Positions 51,579 through 59,671 of a stretch of DNA of 64,000 bases are shown one piece after another (position 1 is the first letter of the stretch; each line of letters begins with the position of its first letter). Below the pieces are notes generated by a model, which was not told the DNA's origin, ran no database searches, and saw only the letters and a program-made list of their open reading frames with translations. The translations under genes and the position numbers were made by a program. This DNA comes from Spirochaetota bacterium (GTDB lineage Bacteria; Spirochaetota; Spirochaetia; Treponematales; UBA12059): assembly GCA_022703505.1 (NCBI GenBank), contig JAKLDN010000010.1, positions 62,001-126,000 on the forward strand. Reading direction: 5' to 3'.

Positions 51579-52337
51579 ATGAACACCATCCTGAGCGGCG
51601 AACACATCGTGAAGTCCTTCGGCGACGGAGCCGAGCGCCGGAACGTCCTGGACGGGGTCTCCGTGGAGATCCGGAAGGGCGAGTTCGTCTCCATCATGGG
51701 TCCCTCGGGATCCGGGAAGTCCACACTCCTGTATGCCCTGAGCGGCATGGACCGGGTCGACGGCGGCCGGATCCTCTTCGAGGGGCGGGACCTCTCGGGA
51801 CTGCGGGACGACGACCTCGCGGACCTGCGCCGCCGGCGCATGGGCTTCGTCTTCCAGCAGCCCACACTGCTGGGGAACCTCGACCTCCTGGACAACATCA
51901 TCCTGCCCGCGGTGCGGGACGAGCGGCGGGGCCTGGGCCGCCACGTCGAAAAGGCCCGGGACCTCATGCGTAGGACCGGGATCGAGGGGCTGGAACGCCG
52001 CTCGGTCTCCCAGGTCTCGGGGGGGCAGCTCCAGCGGGCGGGGATCTGCCGGGCCCTCCTGCGGGATCCCGCGGTCCTCTTCGGGGATGAGCCGACCGGG
52101 GCCCTCAACTCCGCCTCGGCACGGGAGATCCTGGACATCCTCTCGGAGGTGAACGCGGCCGGGACCGCGGTCCTCCTGGTGACCCACGACGCGGCGGTGG
52201 CGGCCCGGGCGGGGCGGGTGCTCTTCCTCCGGGACGGCCGGATCGACCGGGAGCTGGAGCTCGGGCCTCCGGACGGGCAGGGACTCGAAGAGCGGACAGG
52301 GCGCGTATCCCGGACGATGCGGGAGCTCGGTATCTAG
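51579..52337 (+). CDS. ABC transporter ATP-binding protein (LolD/MacB type)
   Basis: A 252-residue ATPase starting at ATG 51579. Walker A GPSGSGKST (near 42), Q-loop FVFQQPTLL, signature VSGGQLQRAGICRALL, Walker B VLFGDEPTGALNS with Gly where Ala/Leu is usual, and H-loop VTHDAA. LolD-type subunits pair with FtsX-like permeases such as the one immediately upstream. Confidence 0.92.
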   Translation: MNTILSGEHIVKSFGDGAERRNVLDGVSVEIRKGEFVSIMGPSGSGKSTLLYALSGMDRVDGGRILFEGRDLSGLRDDDLADLRRRRMGFVFQQPTLLGNLDLLDNIILPAVRDERRGLGRHVEKARDLMRRTGIEGLERRSVSQVSGGQLQRAGICRALLRDPAVLFGDEPTGALNSASAREILDILSEVNAAGTAVLLVTHDAAVAARAGRVLFLRDGRIDRELELGPPDGQGLEERTGRVSRTMRELGI

Positions 52338-52362
52338 TGGGTTGTCGCGAAAGGAGCTGAGC

Positions 52363-53148
52363 ATGTGGAGATTCATCGCGATCGCCTACCTGACCTTCTG
52401 GGCGGTCATCCTGGGCCTCGGAGGATTCGCCTCGATGGTCTTGGGCGCCCCGGAGCCGGTGATGAGGGGGATCGTCGTGCTCGGTTCCTGGTCCCCGACC
52501 CTGGTACTGCTGGCCCTGCGGCGCAGGTTCCTGCCCGGCGGCTCGGTCCGCGCCTTCTACGCCAAGGTTTTCGCGGGAAGGATCCGGCCCGGCATGGTCC
52601 TGGGGATCCCGGCCCTCGTGTTCGGCCTCTTTGCGGCGGCCGCCGCGGCCGCGGCCGTTCTCGGCGGCTCGAGACCCGGTGCGGGGATCTCGATCGAGCC
52701 CGGGGCCCTGCTCGGTACGGCGGCGCTCATGCTCTTCCTGGGACCCTCCGGCGAGGAGTCCGCCTGGCGGGGTTACCTGCGGCCGGAGCTCGAGAGCCGG
52801 TACGGATTCCTGAAGGGGAACCTCCTCCTGGGCCTGGTCTGGGCCTTCTGGCACGCCCCCCTCTGGGTGCTCGCCTCGGAGTTCCGGGGCTTGGAGGGCC
52901 TCGTATTCGCGGGGGCGAACGTGGTCGTCCTCACCTCCCTGACGGTGATCCTGGGTGTCCTGATGAAAAGGAGCGACAACCTCCTGGTCGCCTTCTGGAC
53001 CCACTACTGCTTCAACGTGTCCCTGTCCCTCTGGTCCGGCGGGATCGGCCTCTTCGCGGCCCTCTCGGTCGCGTATCCCGCGGCGGCCGCGATCCTGGCG
53101 GCCGTCTTCTTCCGAACCCGGTCGGAGAGCCTAGGGGCGCGCGGCTGA
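52363..53148 (+). CDS. CPBP-family intramembrane protease-like protein
   Basis: A 261-residue membrane protein with about eight helices. The three CPBP (Abi) motifs are present: EESAWRGYL (EExxxR), FWHAPLW (FxxxH-like) and HYCFNVSL (HxxxN/B). Family members include type II CAAX proteases and bacteriocin-immunity proteins. AAAGGAG precedes the ATG at 52363. Probably the last gene of the TetR-ABC operon. Its 3' end overlaps the convergent DUF4386 gene by 18 bases. Confidence 0.85.
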   Translation: MWRFIAIAYLTFWAVILGLGGFASMVLGAPEPVMRGIVVLGSWSPTLVLLALRRRFLPGGSVRAFYAKVFAGRIRPGMVLGIPALVFGLFAAAAAAAAVLGGSRPGAGISIEPGALLGTAALMLFLGPSGEESAWRGYLRPELESRYGFLKGNLLLGLVWAFWHAPLWVLASEFRGLEGLVFAGANVVVLTSLTVILGVLMKRSDNLLVAFWTHYCFNVSLSLWSGGIGLFAALSVAYPAAAAILAAVFFRTRSESLGARG

Positions 53149-53862
53149 CGCGGATTCCCGGCGGTCCGCCGGGAGGCGGCGCCGGAACCCCGCGGCCAGG
53201 AGCCAGCCGATGAAGCCGAGTTCCGCGGCCACCTTCGCCGCGGAGTCCGCCGCGTTCGCCACGGCCAGGGGGGCCCGCAGGGCCGCGGGGGGCGGATCCA
53301 GGAGGAAGTACTCGAAGAACCGGAGCACGTAGAAGGCGCAGGCGGCGATCAGCACGACGCCCAGGGCCTTCGGGGCGAATCCCGACTTGAAGGCGAGCAC
53401 CCCGGCGGGGAGGAGCCAGAGTCCCCAGAACATGCAGGCCAGGCGTTCGCCGTCCCGGTACAGGCCGATGAAAAGCGGGGCCAGCCATTCCGCTCCGGTT
53501 CCCGGGAGCCCGGGGTACGCGGAGACGGCCAGACGCTCCACGACCAGCTGGTGGGCGCGGTTCAGGAAGGCGACGGATACCCCCGCGACCACGAAGACGA
53601 CCAGGAGCCGGGCCCACGCCGCGTCGACGGGGGAGAACAGCTCGTACAGGGCCGCGGCCGTGGCCAGCAGGCAGACGTGCCCCAGCAGGGCGCTCAAAAA
53701 GCCGAGTCGGTAGAGTCCGCCCGTTTCCGCGATCTTGCGGAGCAGTTCCGGATCGTCGCCGGCGACCCGACCCTCCACGTACATCATTCCGAAGATGTAG
53801 AACACCGCGGCCGCCAGGTAGAAGAGCCCTGCGCGGCGGGCCGCCTTCGAATCATAGTCCAT
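53131..53862 (-). CDS. DUF4386-family membrane protein
   Basis: A 243-residue protein with six or seven hydrophobic segments; the ARRAGLFYLAAAVFYIFG start and SVAFLNRAHQL are typical of DUF4386 proteins, whose function is unknown. AAGGAG precedes the ATG. It is transcribed divergently from a TetR regulator out of a fully palindromic promoter/operator, so it is almost certainly that regulator's target. Confidence 0.82.
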   Translation of the reverse strand: MDYDSKAARRAGLFYLAAAVFYIFGMMYVEGRVAGDDPELLRKIAETGGLYRLGFLSALLGHVCLLATAAALYELFSPVDAAWARLLVVFVVAGVSVAFLNRAHQLVVERLAVSAYPGLPGTGAEWLAPLFIGLYRDGERLACMFWGLWLLPAGVLAFKSGFAPKALGVVLIAACAFYVLRFFEYFLLDPPPAALRAPLAVANAADSAAKVAAELGFIGWLLAAGFRRRLPADRRESASAARP

Positions 53863-53880
53863 GGTCTACTCCTTGCTGTC

Positions 53881-53933
53881 CTGGATTGACAGTAAGTAAA
53901 CTATACCGTATAGTTTACTTACTGTCAATCCAG
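53881..53933. promoter_or_regulatory. Perfect 53-bp palindrome: TetR operator with two mirrored promoters
   Basis: Two 26-bp arms surround one central base (53907). Rightward promoter: TTGACA 53886-53891, 17-base spacer, TATAGT 53909-53914. By symmetry the leftward promoter has TTGACA at 53923-53928 and TATAGT at 53900-53905. The -10 box of each lies inside the other's spacer. The centre AAACTATACCGTATAGTTT has the form of a TetR operator. Both divergent genes flank it. Confidence 0.85.
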
Positions 53934-53970
53934 AATTGTGAACCCGCTGTCGGCATGGTATGGTGGCGAA

Positions 53971-54627
53971 ATGGAGCGATGGAGCCGGAACGGTACGCAG
54001 GGGGGGCGGAAGCCCTCCGAGGAGAAGCGGGAATCCATCCTGGAGGCCGCGATCCGGGTGTTCTCTCGCGGGGGCTTCGAGGCCTCGAGCATGGACCTGG
54101 TCGCCCTGGAGGCCGGAGCGTCCAAGCGGACCGTGTACAACTACTTTCCGAGCAAGGAGATCCTGCTTCACGAGATCGCCGCCCGCTTCGGCCGGGAGAT
54201 GCGCGCCTTCAAACGCTTCGAGTACGATCCGGCCGTTCCGATCGAGACCCAGCTCGGGCGTTTCGCGGACGCCGAGCTCGAGGTGGTCCGGAACGAGCGG
54301 TGGATGGGCATGATCCGGCTTCTCGTGGCGGCCTTCGTGCGTTCCCCCGAGCTGGCCCGGGCCTCGGTTTCCCGGGATCCCGCGTCGGAGGATCCCCTGG
54401 CGGACTGGATGCGCGCCGCCGCCCGAGCCGGGAAGCTGGACGCGCCGGAGCCCGCCATGGCGGCCGCGGTGTTCCGGGCCCTGCTCGGCGGAGCGTACAC
54501 CTGGCCGGCGGTCTACGGGGGCGGTACGGTGCCCGACGGCGGGGAGGCCCTCAAGCGCGAGCTCGTGGAGACCTTCCTGGCCCGGTACCGCCCCTCGGAC
54601 CATCCCGCGGAGCGTCGCGCCCGGTGA
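53971..54627 (+). CDS. TetR-family regulator
   Basis: About 218 residues from ATG 53971 (GTG 53938 is possible but lacks a ribosome binding site). Helix-turn-helix: KRESILEAAIRVFSRGGFEA then VALEAGASKRTVYNYFPSKE. The C-terminal ligand domain matches the AcrR-like C_1 type (RWMGMIRLLVAAFVRSPE). It should bind the 53-bp palindrome and repress both itself and the DUF4386 gene. It is coupled to the next gene by a GTGA overlap. Confidence 0.87.
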   Translation: MERWSRNGTQGGRKPSEEKRESILEAAIRVFSRGGFEASSMDLVALEAGASKRTVYNYFPSKEILLHEIAARFGREMRAFKRFEYDPAVPIETQLGRFADAELEVVRNERWMGMIRLLVAAFVRSPELARASVSRDPASEDPLADWMRAAARAGKLDAPEPAMAAAVFRALLGGAYTWPAVYGGGTVPDGGEALKRELVETFLARYRPSDHPAERRAR

Positions 54628-55343
54628 AGACGTTCCAGGAAACCACAATTCTCGTCGAGGACCTGGAGGTGACCCTCCGGCGTAGGCCCGTCCGGACCCT
54701 GCGCGTCGTCATCCGGCCCCCGGACGGCCGGGTCCTGGCCTCCGCGCCCCTGCTCATGCCCGAGACCGCGATCCGGGCCTTCCTGAGCGAGAAGCTGCCC
54801 TGGATCCGGCGCCACCGGGGAGCCGTCCGGGCCCGGGAGCGGCCCTCCTCGGACCTGGAGAGCGGGGACACGGTATCCTGGCTCGGGCGGGCGTACCGGC
54901 TTTCGGTCCGGGAGCGGGGACGGGGGATCGGCGCTCGCCTGGCGGGGCCGGATACGCTGGAGCTCTTCGTCCCGCCCGGCGCGGGCCCGGAGGGTCGGCG
55001 GGCGATCCTGGACGGCTGGTACCGGGAACGGCTCAAGGAGCTGATCCCGCCCCTGGGGGCCAAGTGGGAGACGGCCCTGGGAGTCCGGGCCGCGGAGTGG
55101 GGCATCAAGCGGATGAAGACCCGTTGGGGAACCTGCAACATCCGGGCCCGGCGGGTCTGGCTCAACCTGGAGCTCGCGACCCGGCCCCCCGAGTGCCTGG
55201 AGTACGTGATCGCCCACGAGCTGGCCCACCTGATCGAGCGGAACCACAACGCCCGGTTCCACGCCATCCTGGACCGGGTCCTGCCGGACTGGAGGGAGCG
55301 GCGGGAGGATCTGCGGCGGAATCCCCCGGCCCGGGACGGGTAG
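54624..55343 (+). CDS. YgjP/DUF45-family metallopeptidase
   Basis: A 239-residue zinc peptidase-like protein. The zinc site is YVIAHELAHLIERNHNARFH (HExxH plus a later His/Asn), preceded by KRMKTRWGTCNIRARRVWLN, the diagnostic YgjP/SprT-like segment. Start GTG 54624 overlapping the TetR stop. Biological role unknown; co-transcription with a regulator suggests inducible expression. Confidence 0.88.
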   Translation: MKTFQETTILVEDLEVTLRRRPVRTLRVVIRPPDGRVLASAPLLMPETAIRAFLSEKLPWIRRHRGAVRARERPSSDLESGDTVSWLGRAYRLSVRERGRGIGARLAGPDTLELFVPPGAGPEGRRAILDGWYRERLKELIPPLGAKWETALGVRAAEWGIKRMKTRWGTCNIRARRVWLNLELATRPPECLEYVIAHELAHLIERNHNARFHAILDRVLPDWRERREDLRRNPPARDG

Positions 55344-55379
55344 GCGGCGCGGCGGGCCGCTTCTTTGGAAGGGAAGGGG

Positions 55380-55418
55380 CCGGGGAGGGAAACCTTTCCT
55401 AAAGGTGTCCCTCCCCGG
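55380..55418. terminator. Bidirectional hairpin between convergent genes
   Basis: CCGGGGAGGGA pairs with TCCCTCCCCGG (11 bp); after one mismatch ACCTTT pairs with AAAGGT around loop CCT. It lies between the peptidase and the Bax-inhibitor gene, which end toward each other. Confidence 0.7.
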
Positions 55419-55424
55419 ATAGAC

Positions 55425-56129
55425 CTACCTCCTGCGGCCCGTGAGCCGGAGCAGGTGGAGGAAGAGGTTGATGAAGTCCAGGTAGAGCTGGAGGGCCCCG
55501 TAGATCGAGAGGCGCAGGTAGTTGCCCTCGTCCACCTCGGAGCCGAAGCGGGCGGAGAGGGCCTTGATCTTCTGGACGTCGTAGGCGGTCAGGCCCGAGA
55601 AGATGGCCACTCCCGCCAGGGACACGATCCAGCCGAGCCCGTCGGAGCGCAGGAAGATGTTCACCACCGATGCGATGACAAGGCCGATGACCCCCATGGC
55701 CAGGTAGGAGCCCATCCGGGTCAGGTCGATCTTGGTCACGTACCCCAGGAAGGCCAGGGAGGCGAACATCCCCGCGGTGATGAAGAAGACCGAGGCGATG
55801 GACCCGGAGGTGTAGACCAGGAAGATCACCGAGAGGGTCACCCCGGTGAGCCCCGAGTAGCCGACGAAGGTCGCGGCCGCCGCGGCGGGGCTCATCTTGA
55901 GGACCCGGGAGGCCAGGAACCAGACCGCCCCGAGCTGGCCGAATACGAGTCCGTAGAACAGGAAACGGTTCAGGACCAGGGTGCGGAGGAGGCCCGGGCT
56001 GTTGGACACCCCCCAGGCCACGATGCCGGTGAAAGCCAGCCCCAGGGTCATCCAGACGAAGGAGTTGCGCAGGATATTCCGCTCCAGGGTGAGGTCCCCG
56101 AACCGGGTCCGGGTCATGCTGTCGGACAT
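55425..56129 (-). CDS. Bax inhibitor-1/YccA family membrane protein
   Basis: A 234-residue protein with seven membrane segments. Signature residues: FVGYSGLTGVTLSVIF and the C-terminal SIYGALQLYLDFINLFLHLL, where the aspartate is the pore-lining residue of the TMBIM family. It probably modulates ion leak or interacts with FtsH. The start at 56129 is set by AGAGGTACTTTCC; an in-frame extension to 56315 is unlikely. Confidence 0.92.
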   Translation of the reverse strand: MSDSMTRTRFGDLTLERNILRNSFVWMTLGLAFTGIVAWGVSNSPGLLRTLVLNRFLFYGLVFGQLGAVWFLASRVLKMSPAAAAATFVGYSGLTGVTLSVIFLVYTSGSIASVFFITAGMFASLAFLGYVTKIDLTRMGSYLAMGVIGLVIASVVNIFLRSDGLGWIVSLAGVAIFSGLTAYDVQKIKALSARFGSEVDEGNYLRLSIYGALQLYLDFINLFLHLLRLTGRRR

Positions 56130-56232
56130 GGAAAGTACCTCTCTTGTCGGACGAATCGTTCCGCGGCCTCCCGGCCGCTTTCTCGAATATACCCAGGATG
56201 CCGCCCGGTGGACAGCTCCGTCCGGGGGCGCT

Positions 56233-57423
56233 TCACCCCCGGTCCGGTACGCCGCCCCGGGTGGTCGCGGCAAGGGCCAGGGCCAAGGCGGAGACCAGGG
56301 CCGCCACGAGGGCATAGAAGGCGAATCCGACGTTGACGCCCGCGGCGCCGGCGATGCGGGACATCAGGAAGGGGAAGAGGAAGGCTCCCAGCCCTCCCCC
56401 GGCTCCCGCGAATCCTATGGCCGCGCCCTCCGCCCCAGGATGGGCCCGGCCTTCCAGGAATATCACGATGGGGTAGATCGACGAGCAGAACAGGCCCGCC
56501 AGCGCGACGGATGCGGCCCCCACAAAGACGGCCGGGGGGCCGAAAAAGGACGAGGCCGCGAGCAGGAGGGTGCTCGCCGCGAGGCCCGCCGACAGGACGA
56601 CCAGGACCTTCTCCTGCCGGGCCCGGGGCAAGAGGAGGGGAATCCCCAGGCGCCCCGCCAGGAGTCCCAGCCAGAACAGGGACACCATGAAGGAGCCGGT
56701 CGCCTCGGATCCGCGGAAGGAGCGTACGAAAAGCTCCGCGGCCCAGTTCGATATGCCCAGCTCGGCGCCCACGTACAGGAACAGGACCGCGAAGCCGAGG
56801 ACATAGGCGCGATCCCGGACCGAGGGGCCGCCGCCGGTCCGGGCCGCGACGGTTTCCCGGCCCAGACGGTCGAAGGGCAGGGCGAGGCCCGCCGCGAGAA
56901 CGACGCCGAACAGGAGGGCCATGCCGCGGTAGATCAGGACCCAGGGCCGTCCGGAAGCCAGAAGCCATCCGACCGCGAAGGGGCCGGCTACGGCCCCGAT
57001 CGAGAAGGCCGCGTGCATTATGCTCATCGCCCGGCCTTCCCGGTCCATGCGCATCACCGACCAGTTGACCAGGATCTCCAGGAAGCCCTGGCCTATCCCG
57101 ATGAGGGCGTAGAGGGCCAGGTTCAAGGCGGGGCCGGGGGAGGCGGCGAAGAGGGCGAGACCGCCGGACACCAGGGATAGCCCTATCAGGGCTGCGGTCC
57201 GGGGCCCGATGCGGCCGACGATCCTACCGGCCGCGAACACGGACCCGAAGTAGCCGATCGCGTTCGCCGCGATCACCGCTCCTGCGGTCCCGTAGCTCCA
57301 GCCGAAATTTTCGAGGATCCGCGGCAGGGTGGCCCCGATGACGGTCATCGAGGTTCCGAAGAGCGCGAAGAGGCATACCAGGAAGGCGTATATCGGGGCG
57401 TAGCGGCGTTCGACCATGGGCAT
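56233..57423 (-). CDS. Major facilitator superfamily transporter
   Basis: About 396 residues with 12 hydrophobic segments. The A-motif region is GRIVGRIGPRTAALIGL after helix 2, and helix 5 contains FSIGAVAGPFAVGWLLASG, similar to sugar and drug MFS carriers of the FucP/YbjJ kind. Starts at 57423, 57417 or 57459 are all possible and none has a good ribosome binding site, which fits translation controlled by upstream structure (hairpin 57465-57501). Substrate unknown. Confidence 0.85.
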   Translation of the reverse strand: MPMVERRYAPIYAFLVCLFALFGTSMTVIGATLPRILENFGWSYGTAGAVIAANAIGYFGSVFAAGRIVGRIGPRTAALIGLSLVSGGLALFAASPGPALNLALYALIGIGQGFLEILVNWSVMRMDREGRAMSIMHAAFSIGAVAGPFAVGWLLASGRPWVLIYRGMALLFGVVLAAGLALPFDRLGRETVAARTGGGPSVRDRAYVLGFAVLFLYVGAELGISNWAAELFVRSFRGSEATGSFMVSLFWLGLLAGRLGIPLLLPRARQEKVLVVLSAGLAASTLLLAASSFFGPPAVFVGAASVALAGLFCSSIYPIVIFLEGRAHPGAEGAAIGFAGAGGGLGAFLFPFLMSRIAGAAGVNVGFAFYALVAALVSALALALAATTRGGVPDRG

Positions 57424-57464
57424 GACAGGGGTATTGCACGCGGGGATCGGCGAGGTCAAGGGGA

Positions 57465-57501
57465 GGGCCGCCCGGAAGCCTGAAGGCGTACCGGACGGCC
57501 C
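57465..57501 (-). promoter_or_regulatory. Leader hairpin before the MFS gene
   Basis: GGGCCGTCCGG pairs with CCGGGCGGCCC (minus strand, one U-G pair) around a 15-base loop, between the upstream 16-residue reading frame and the transporter start. It may control entry of ribosomes or polymerase. Confidence 0.4.
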
Positions 57502-57525
57502 GCTTATCTGGAAGCGGCCCGGGAA

Positions 57526-57576
57526 TCAGGCCCGGGGCCGCGCGGCATGGATCGGGGCGCCGTATGCTGTCCGCAT
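57526..57576 (-). CDS. Putative 16-residue leader peptide upstream of the MFS gene
   Basis: ATG at 57576 preceded by a strong AAAGGAGG with five bases between, encoding MRTAYGAPIHAARPRA and stop. It lies 100 bases before the transporter on the same strand and just after a promoter. The short length, strong ribosome binding site and following hairpins suggest a leader frame; a Pro/Arg-rich end could stall ribosomes. It may equally be chance. Confidence 0.4.
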   Translation of the reverse strand: MRTAYGAPIHAARPRA

Positions 57577-57607
57577 GTCGGCCTCCTTTCCAGGTCGGTA
57601 TACGGAC

Positions 57608-57636
57608 AGGATAGCCGCGCACCGGGATTTCTGCAA
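57608..57636 (-). promoter_or_regulatory. Promoter for the leader peptide and MFS gene
   Basis: Minus strand: TTGCAG (57631-57636), a 17-base spacer, TATCCT (57608-57613). The rest of 57424-57767 holds only this leader and the next gene's promoter. Confidence 0.5.
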
Positions 57637-57706
57637 GGGTGTCGGGCCGCGCAGCGGCCCGGGGGGTCCGATAAGTCCGTTGCTTTTTGGACAGCTCCGC
57701 GGTTCC

Positions 57707-57735
57707 TTGACTCCGGGATCGCCCCGTTCGATACT
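57707..57735 (+). promoter_or_regulatory. Promoter for the single-domain response regulator
   Basis: TTGACT (57707-57712), a 17-base spacer, GATACT (57730-57735). The GTG at 57768 follows GAGGAGCGAGACGCC. Confidence 0.6.
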
Positions 57736-57767
57736 TCGATCGGAAACCACCCGAGGAGCGAGACGCC

Positions 57768-58187
57768 GTGGATCCGACTTCCGCCCCCGAGGCTATTCTT
57801 TGCGTGGACGACGAGGGCATCATCCTCCTGCACCTGGTCATGCTCCTGAAGCGGAGATACGGGGACAGGTATCGGTACGAGAGGGCTTCCGACGCCGCGG
57901 AGGGGCTGGCGGTCGTGGAGCGCCTCGAGTCCGAGGGGGCAAGGCTCTCCATCCTGATCTCCGACTGGCTGATGCCCGGGATCTCCGGGGACGAGTTCGT
58001 CCGTTCCCTGCACGAAACGCGCCCAAAGCTCCGGTCGATCCTGGTATCCGGCAAGTCCGACGAGGACGAGATCCGGAGGCTCTGCGAGGAGGCCGGCCTG
58101 GCGGGTTTCCTGTCCAAGCCGATCTCCTCGGAAGAGCTGTTCGCCCTGATCGACCGGATCGAGGAAGATCGGCGGGCCGGGACCTAG
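57768..58187 (+). CDS. Single-domain response regulator
   Basis: A 139-residue receiver with no output domain. Asp14-Asp15 (CVDDEG) bind metal, Asp66 (SDWLMPG) is the phosphorylation site and Lys117 (FLSKPIS) completes the active site. The likely kinase is the convergent HisKA_2 protein next door. Output would be by protein contact, as with CheY. The TAG stop lies in the first CTAG of the small inserted element. Confidence 0.88.
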   Translation: MDPTSAPEAILCVDDEGIILLHLVMLLKRRYGDRYRYERASDAAEGLAVVERLESEGARLSILISDWLMPGISGDEFVRSLHETRPKLRSILVSGKSDEDEIRRLCEEAGLAGFLSKPISSEELFALIDRIEEDRRAGT

Positions 58188-58321
58188 CAGGGTGTTGAAA
58201 AAGGCTATAGAGCCTTTTTCAACACTTCCTTAATGTCGCAATTGCGCAGAGAACCGTAAGGTTCTCGAGCAATTGCATACCAGGTTGGAGAAATGCCTCG
58301 AGTATTTCGACAACCTGCTAG
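58184..58321. mobile_element. MITE-like element inserted at CTAG between convergent genes
   Basis: CTAG occurs at both ends (58184-58187 and 58318-58321), followed inward by GCAGGGTGTTGAAA on the left and its imperfect complement (TTTCGACAACCTGC) on the right. Inside are a 15-bp perfect hairpin (GTGTTGAAAAAGGCT, loop ATAG) and AGAACC-GTAA-GGTTCT flanked by GCAATTGC. There is no transposase. CTAG looks like a target duplication, and each copy supplies one gene's TAG stop. Confidence 0.7.
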
Positions 58322-59667
58322 ACCCGGGCTTCGAACAATCCGTCCCGGAAGGCCAGGATCCAGGTCGTCCCCTCCCCGGTCCGGTATTCCACGCTCCCGT
58401 GAAGCTGGTACTCGATCAGGGACACCACCGTGCGCAGGCCGAGCCGCCCGTCCCGCTCCGCGTCGAAGCCCGGGGGCAGGCCGATCCCGTCGTCCTCCAC
58501 CCGCATCTCGATCATCCCGTCGTCCCGCCGCCCGAGCCGGACCCGGATGAGGCCCCCCCGTCCGCCCGGGAAGGCGTGCTTCACGGCGTTCACGACCAGC
58601 TCATTCAGGGCAAGGCCGCAGGGGATGGCGGCGTCCAGGAGGGACACGATCCCCTGGTCCGCGTCCACCCGGATTTCGATGCCCTTCCGGTCGTCCAGGA
58701 ATCCGTTCCGGATTCCCGCCGTCAGGTCCTCGACGTACTCCCCAAGGTCGATGCGGGAGAGGTCCTTGGACTCGTAGAGCTTCTTGTGCACCAGGGCCAT
58801 GGACCGGATCCGCCCCACCATCTCCCTCATCACCCCCCGGGTTCCCTCGTCCTCGGAGATCAGGGCCTGCATCTCCAGGAGGGAGGCGATGACCTGCATG
58901 TTGTTCTTGGTCCGGTGGTAGACCTCCTGCAGGAGGGTCTCCTTCTCCCGGAGGGAGCGCCGGACGGCCTCCTCGGACTCCCGCAGGTCCTCCATGGCCC
59001 GCACTTCGTCCGCCCGGGCCTCCGCCACGCCCCGCTCCAGGGCGTTGAACGAGTCGGCCAGGATCTCCAGCTCGTCCCCCTTGGGCTTCTTGTCCAGCCG
59101 CAGGGGGGCGCGGACCTTCCCGGGGGAAAATCCGTCCAGGTGCTCCACGATCCGTACCAGGTGGCGGGTCACCATCCGCTCGAAGAGCAGGAAGACCAGC
59201 AGGGAGGCCAGGACCAGCAGGAAGGCCTGGGCGCCCAGGGACTGCAGGACCTCGGACCGGACGTCCGAGGCGAGCCGTTCCGTGTCGATCTCCAGGGCAA
59301 GGGTGCCCACGGGGATCTCCCGGCCCCCGTACGGATAGACCAGGGGGAAGAACCCGGGGCGGCTCGAGGGTTTCATGCCCCCGGCGAAGTAGACGCGGCC
59401 GTCCTGGTCCGCGACCGAGACGTAGTTGACGTAGGGGAACAGGGCCATCCCGTCGACCAGGATCCGGACTTGGTCCGTGTCCGAGCTCCAAAGGGCGGAC
59501 AGAAGGGCCGGGGTCTGGACGGACCGGAGGTTCTCCGCCGCCTCGATCGCGGATTCGGTCCGGCTCCGGTACCTCCGGACGTACTGCACCGCGGTCGTGC
59601 CGGCCACGAGAAGGAGGCAGACCAGGAGCATCCGCCGGAACGCCCGGGGACCGATCCCTCCGGCCAT
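58318..59667 (-). CDS. HisKA_2-type sensor histidine kinase
   Basis: A 449-residue membrane kinase. Helices at ~11-28 and ~145-165 enclose an extracytoplasmic sensor; HAMP-like linker and coiled coil (~165-245); phosphoacceptor VYHRTKNNMQVIASLL of the HisKA_2/HWE class; then an ATPase with LALNELVVNAVKHAF, VEDDGIGLP and LGLRTV. The gene for a periplasmic binding protein starts the same transcript 4 bases upstream, and a lone receiver lies convergent, so the three probably form one signalling system. Confidence 0.9.
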   Translation of the reverse strand: MAGGIGPRAFRRMLLVCLLLVAGTTAVQYVRRYRSRTESAIEAAENLRSVQTPALLSALWSSDTDQVRILVDGMALFPYVNYVSVADQDGRVYFAGGMKPSSRPGFFPLVYPYGGREIPVGTLALEIDTERLASDVRSEVLQSLGAQAFLLVLASLLVFLLFERMVTRHLVRIVEHLDGFSPGKVRAPLRLDKKPKGDELEILADSFNALERGVAEARADEVRAMEDLRESEEAVRRSLREKETLLQEVYHRTKNNMQVIASLLEMQALISEDEGTRGVMREMVGRIRSMALVHKKLYESKDLSRIDLGEYVEDLTAGIRNGFLDDRKGIEIRVDADQGIVSLLDAAIPCGLALNELVVNAVKHAFPGGRGGLIRVRLGRRDDGMIEMRVEDDGIGLPPGFDAERDGRLGLRTVVSLIEYQLHGSVEYRTGEGTTWILAFRDGLFEARV

Positions 59668-59671
59668 GGCG

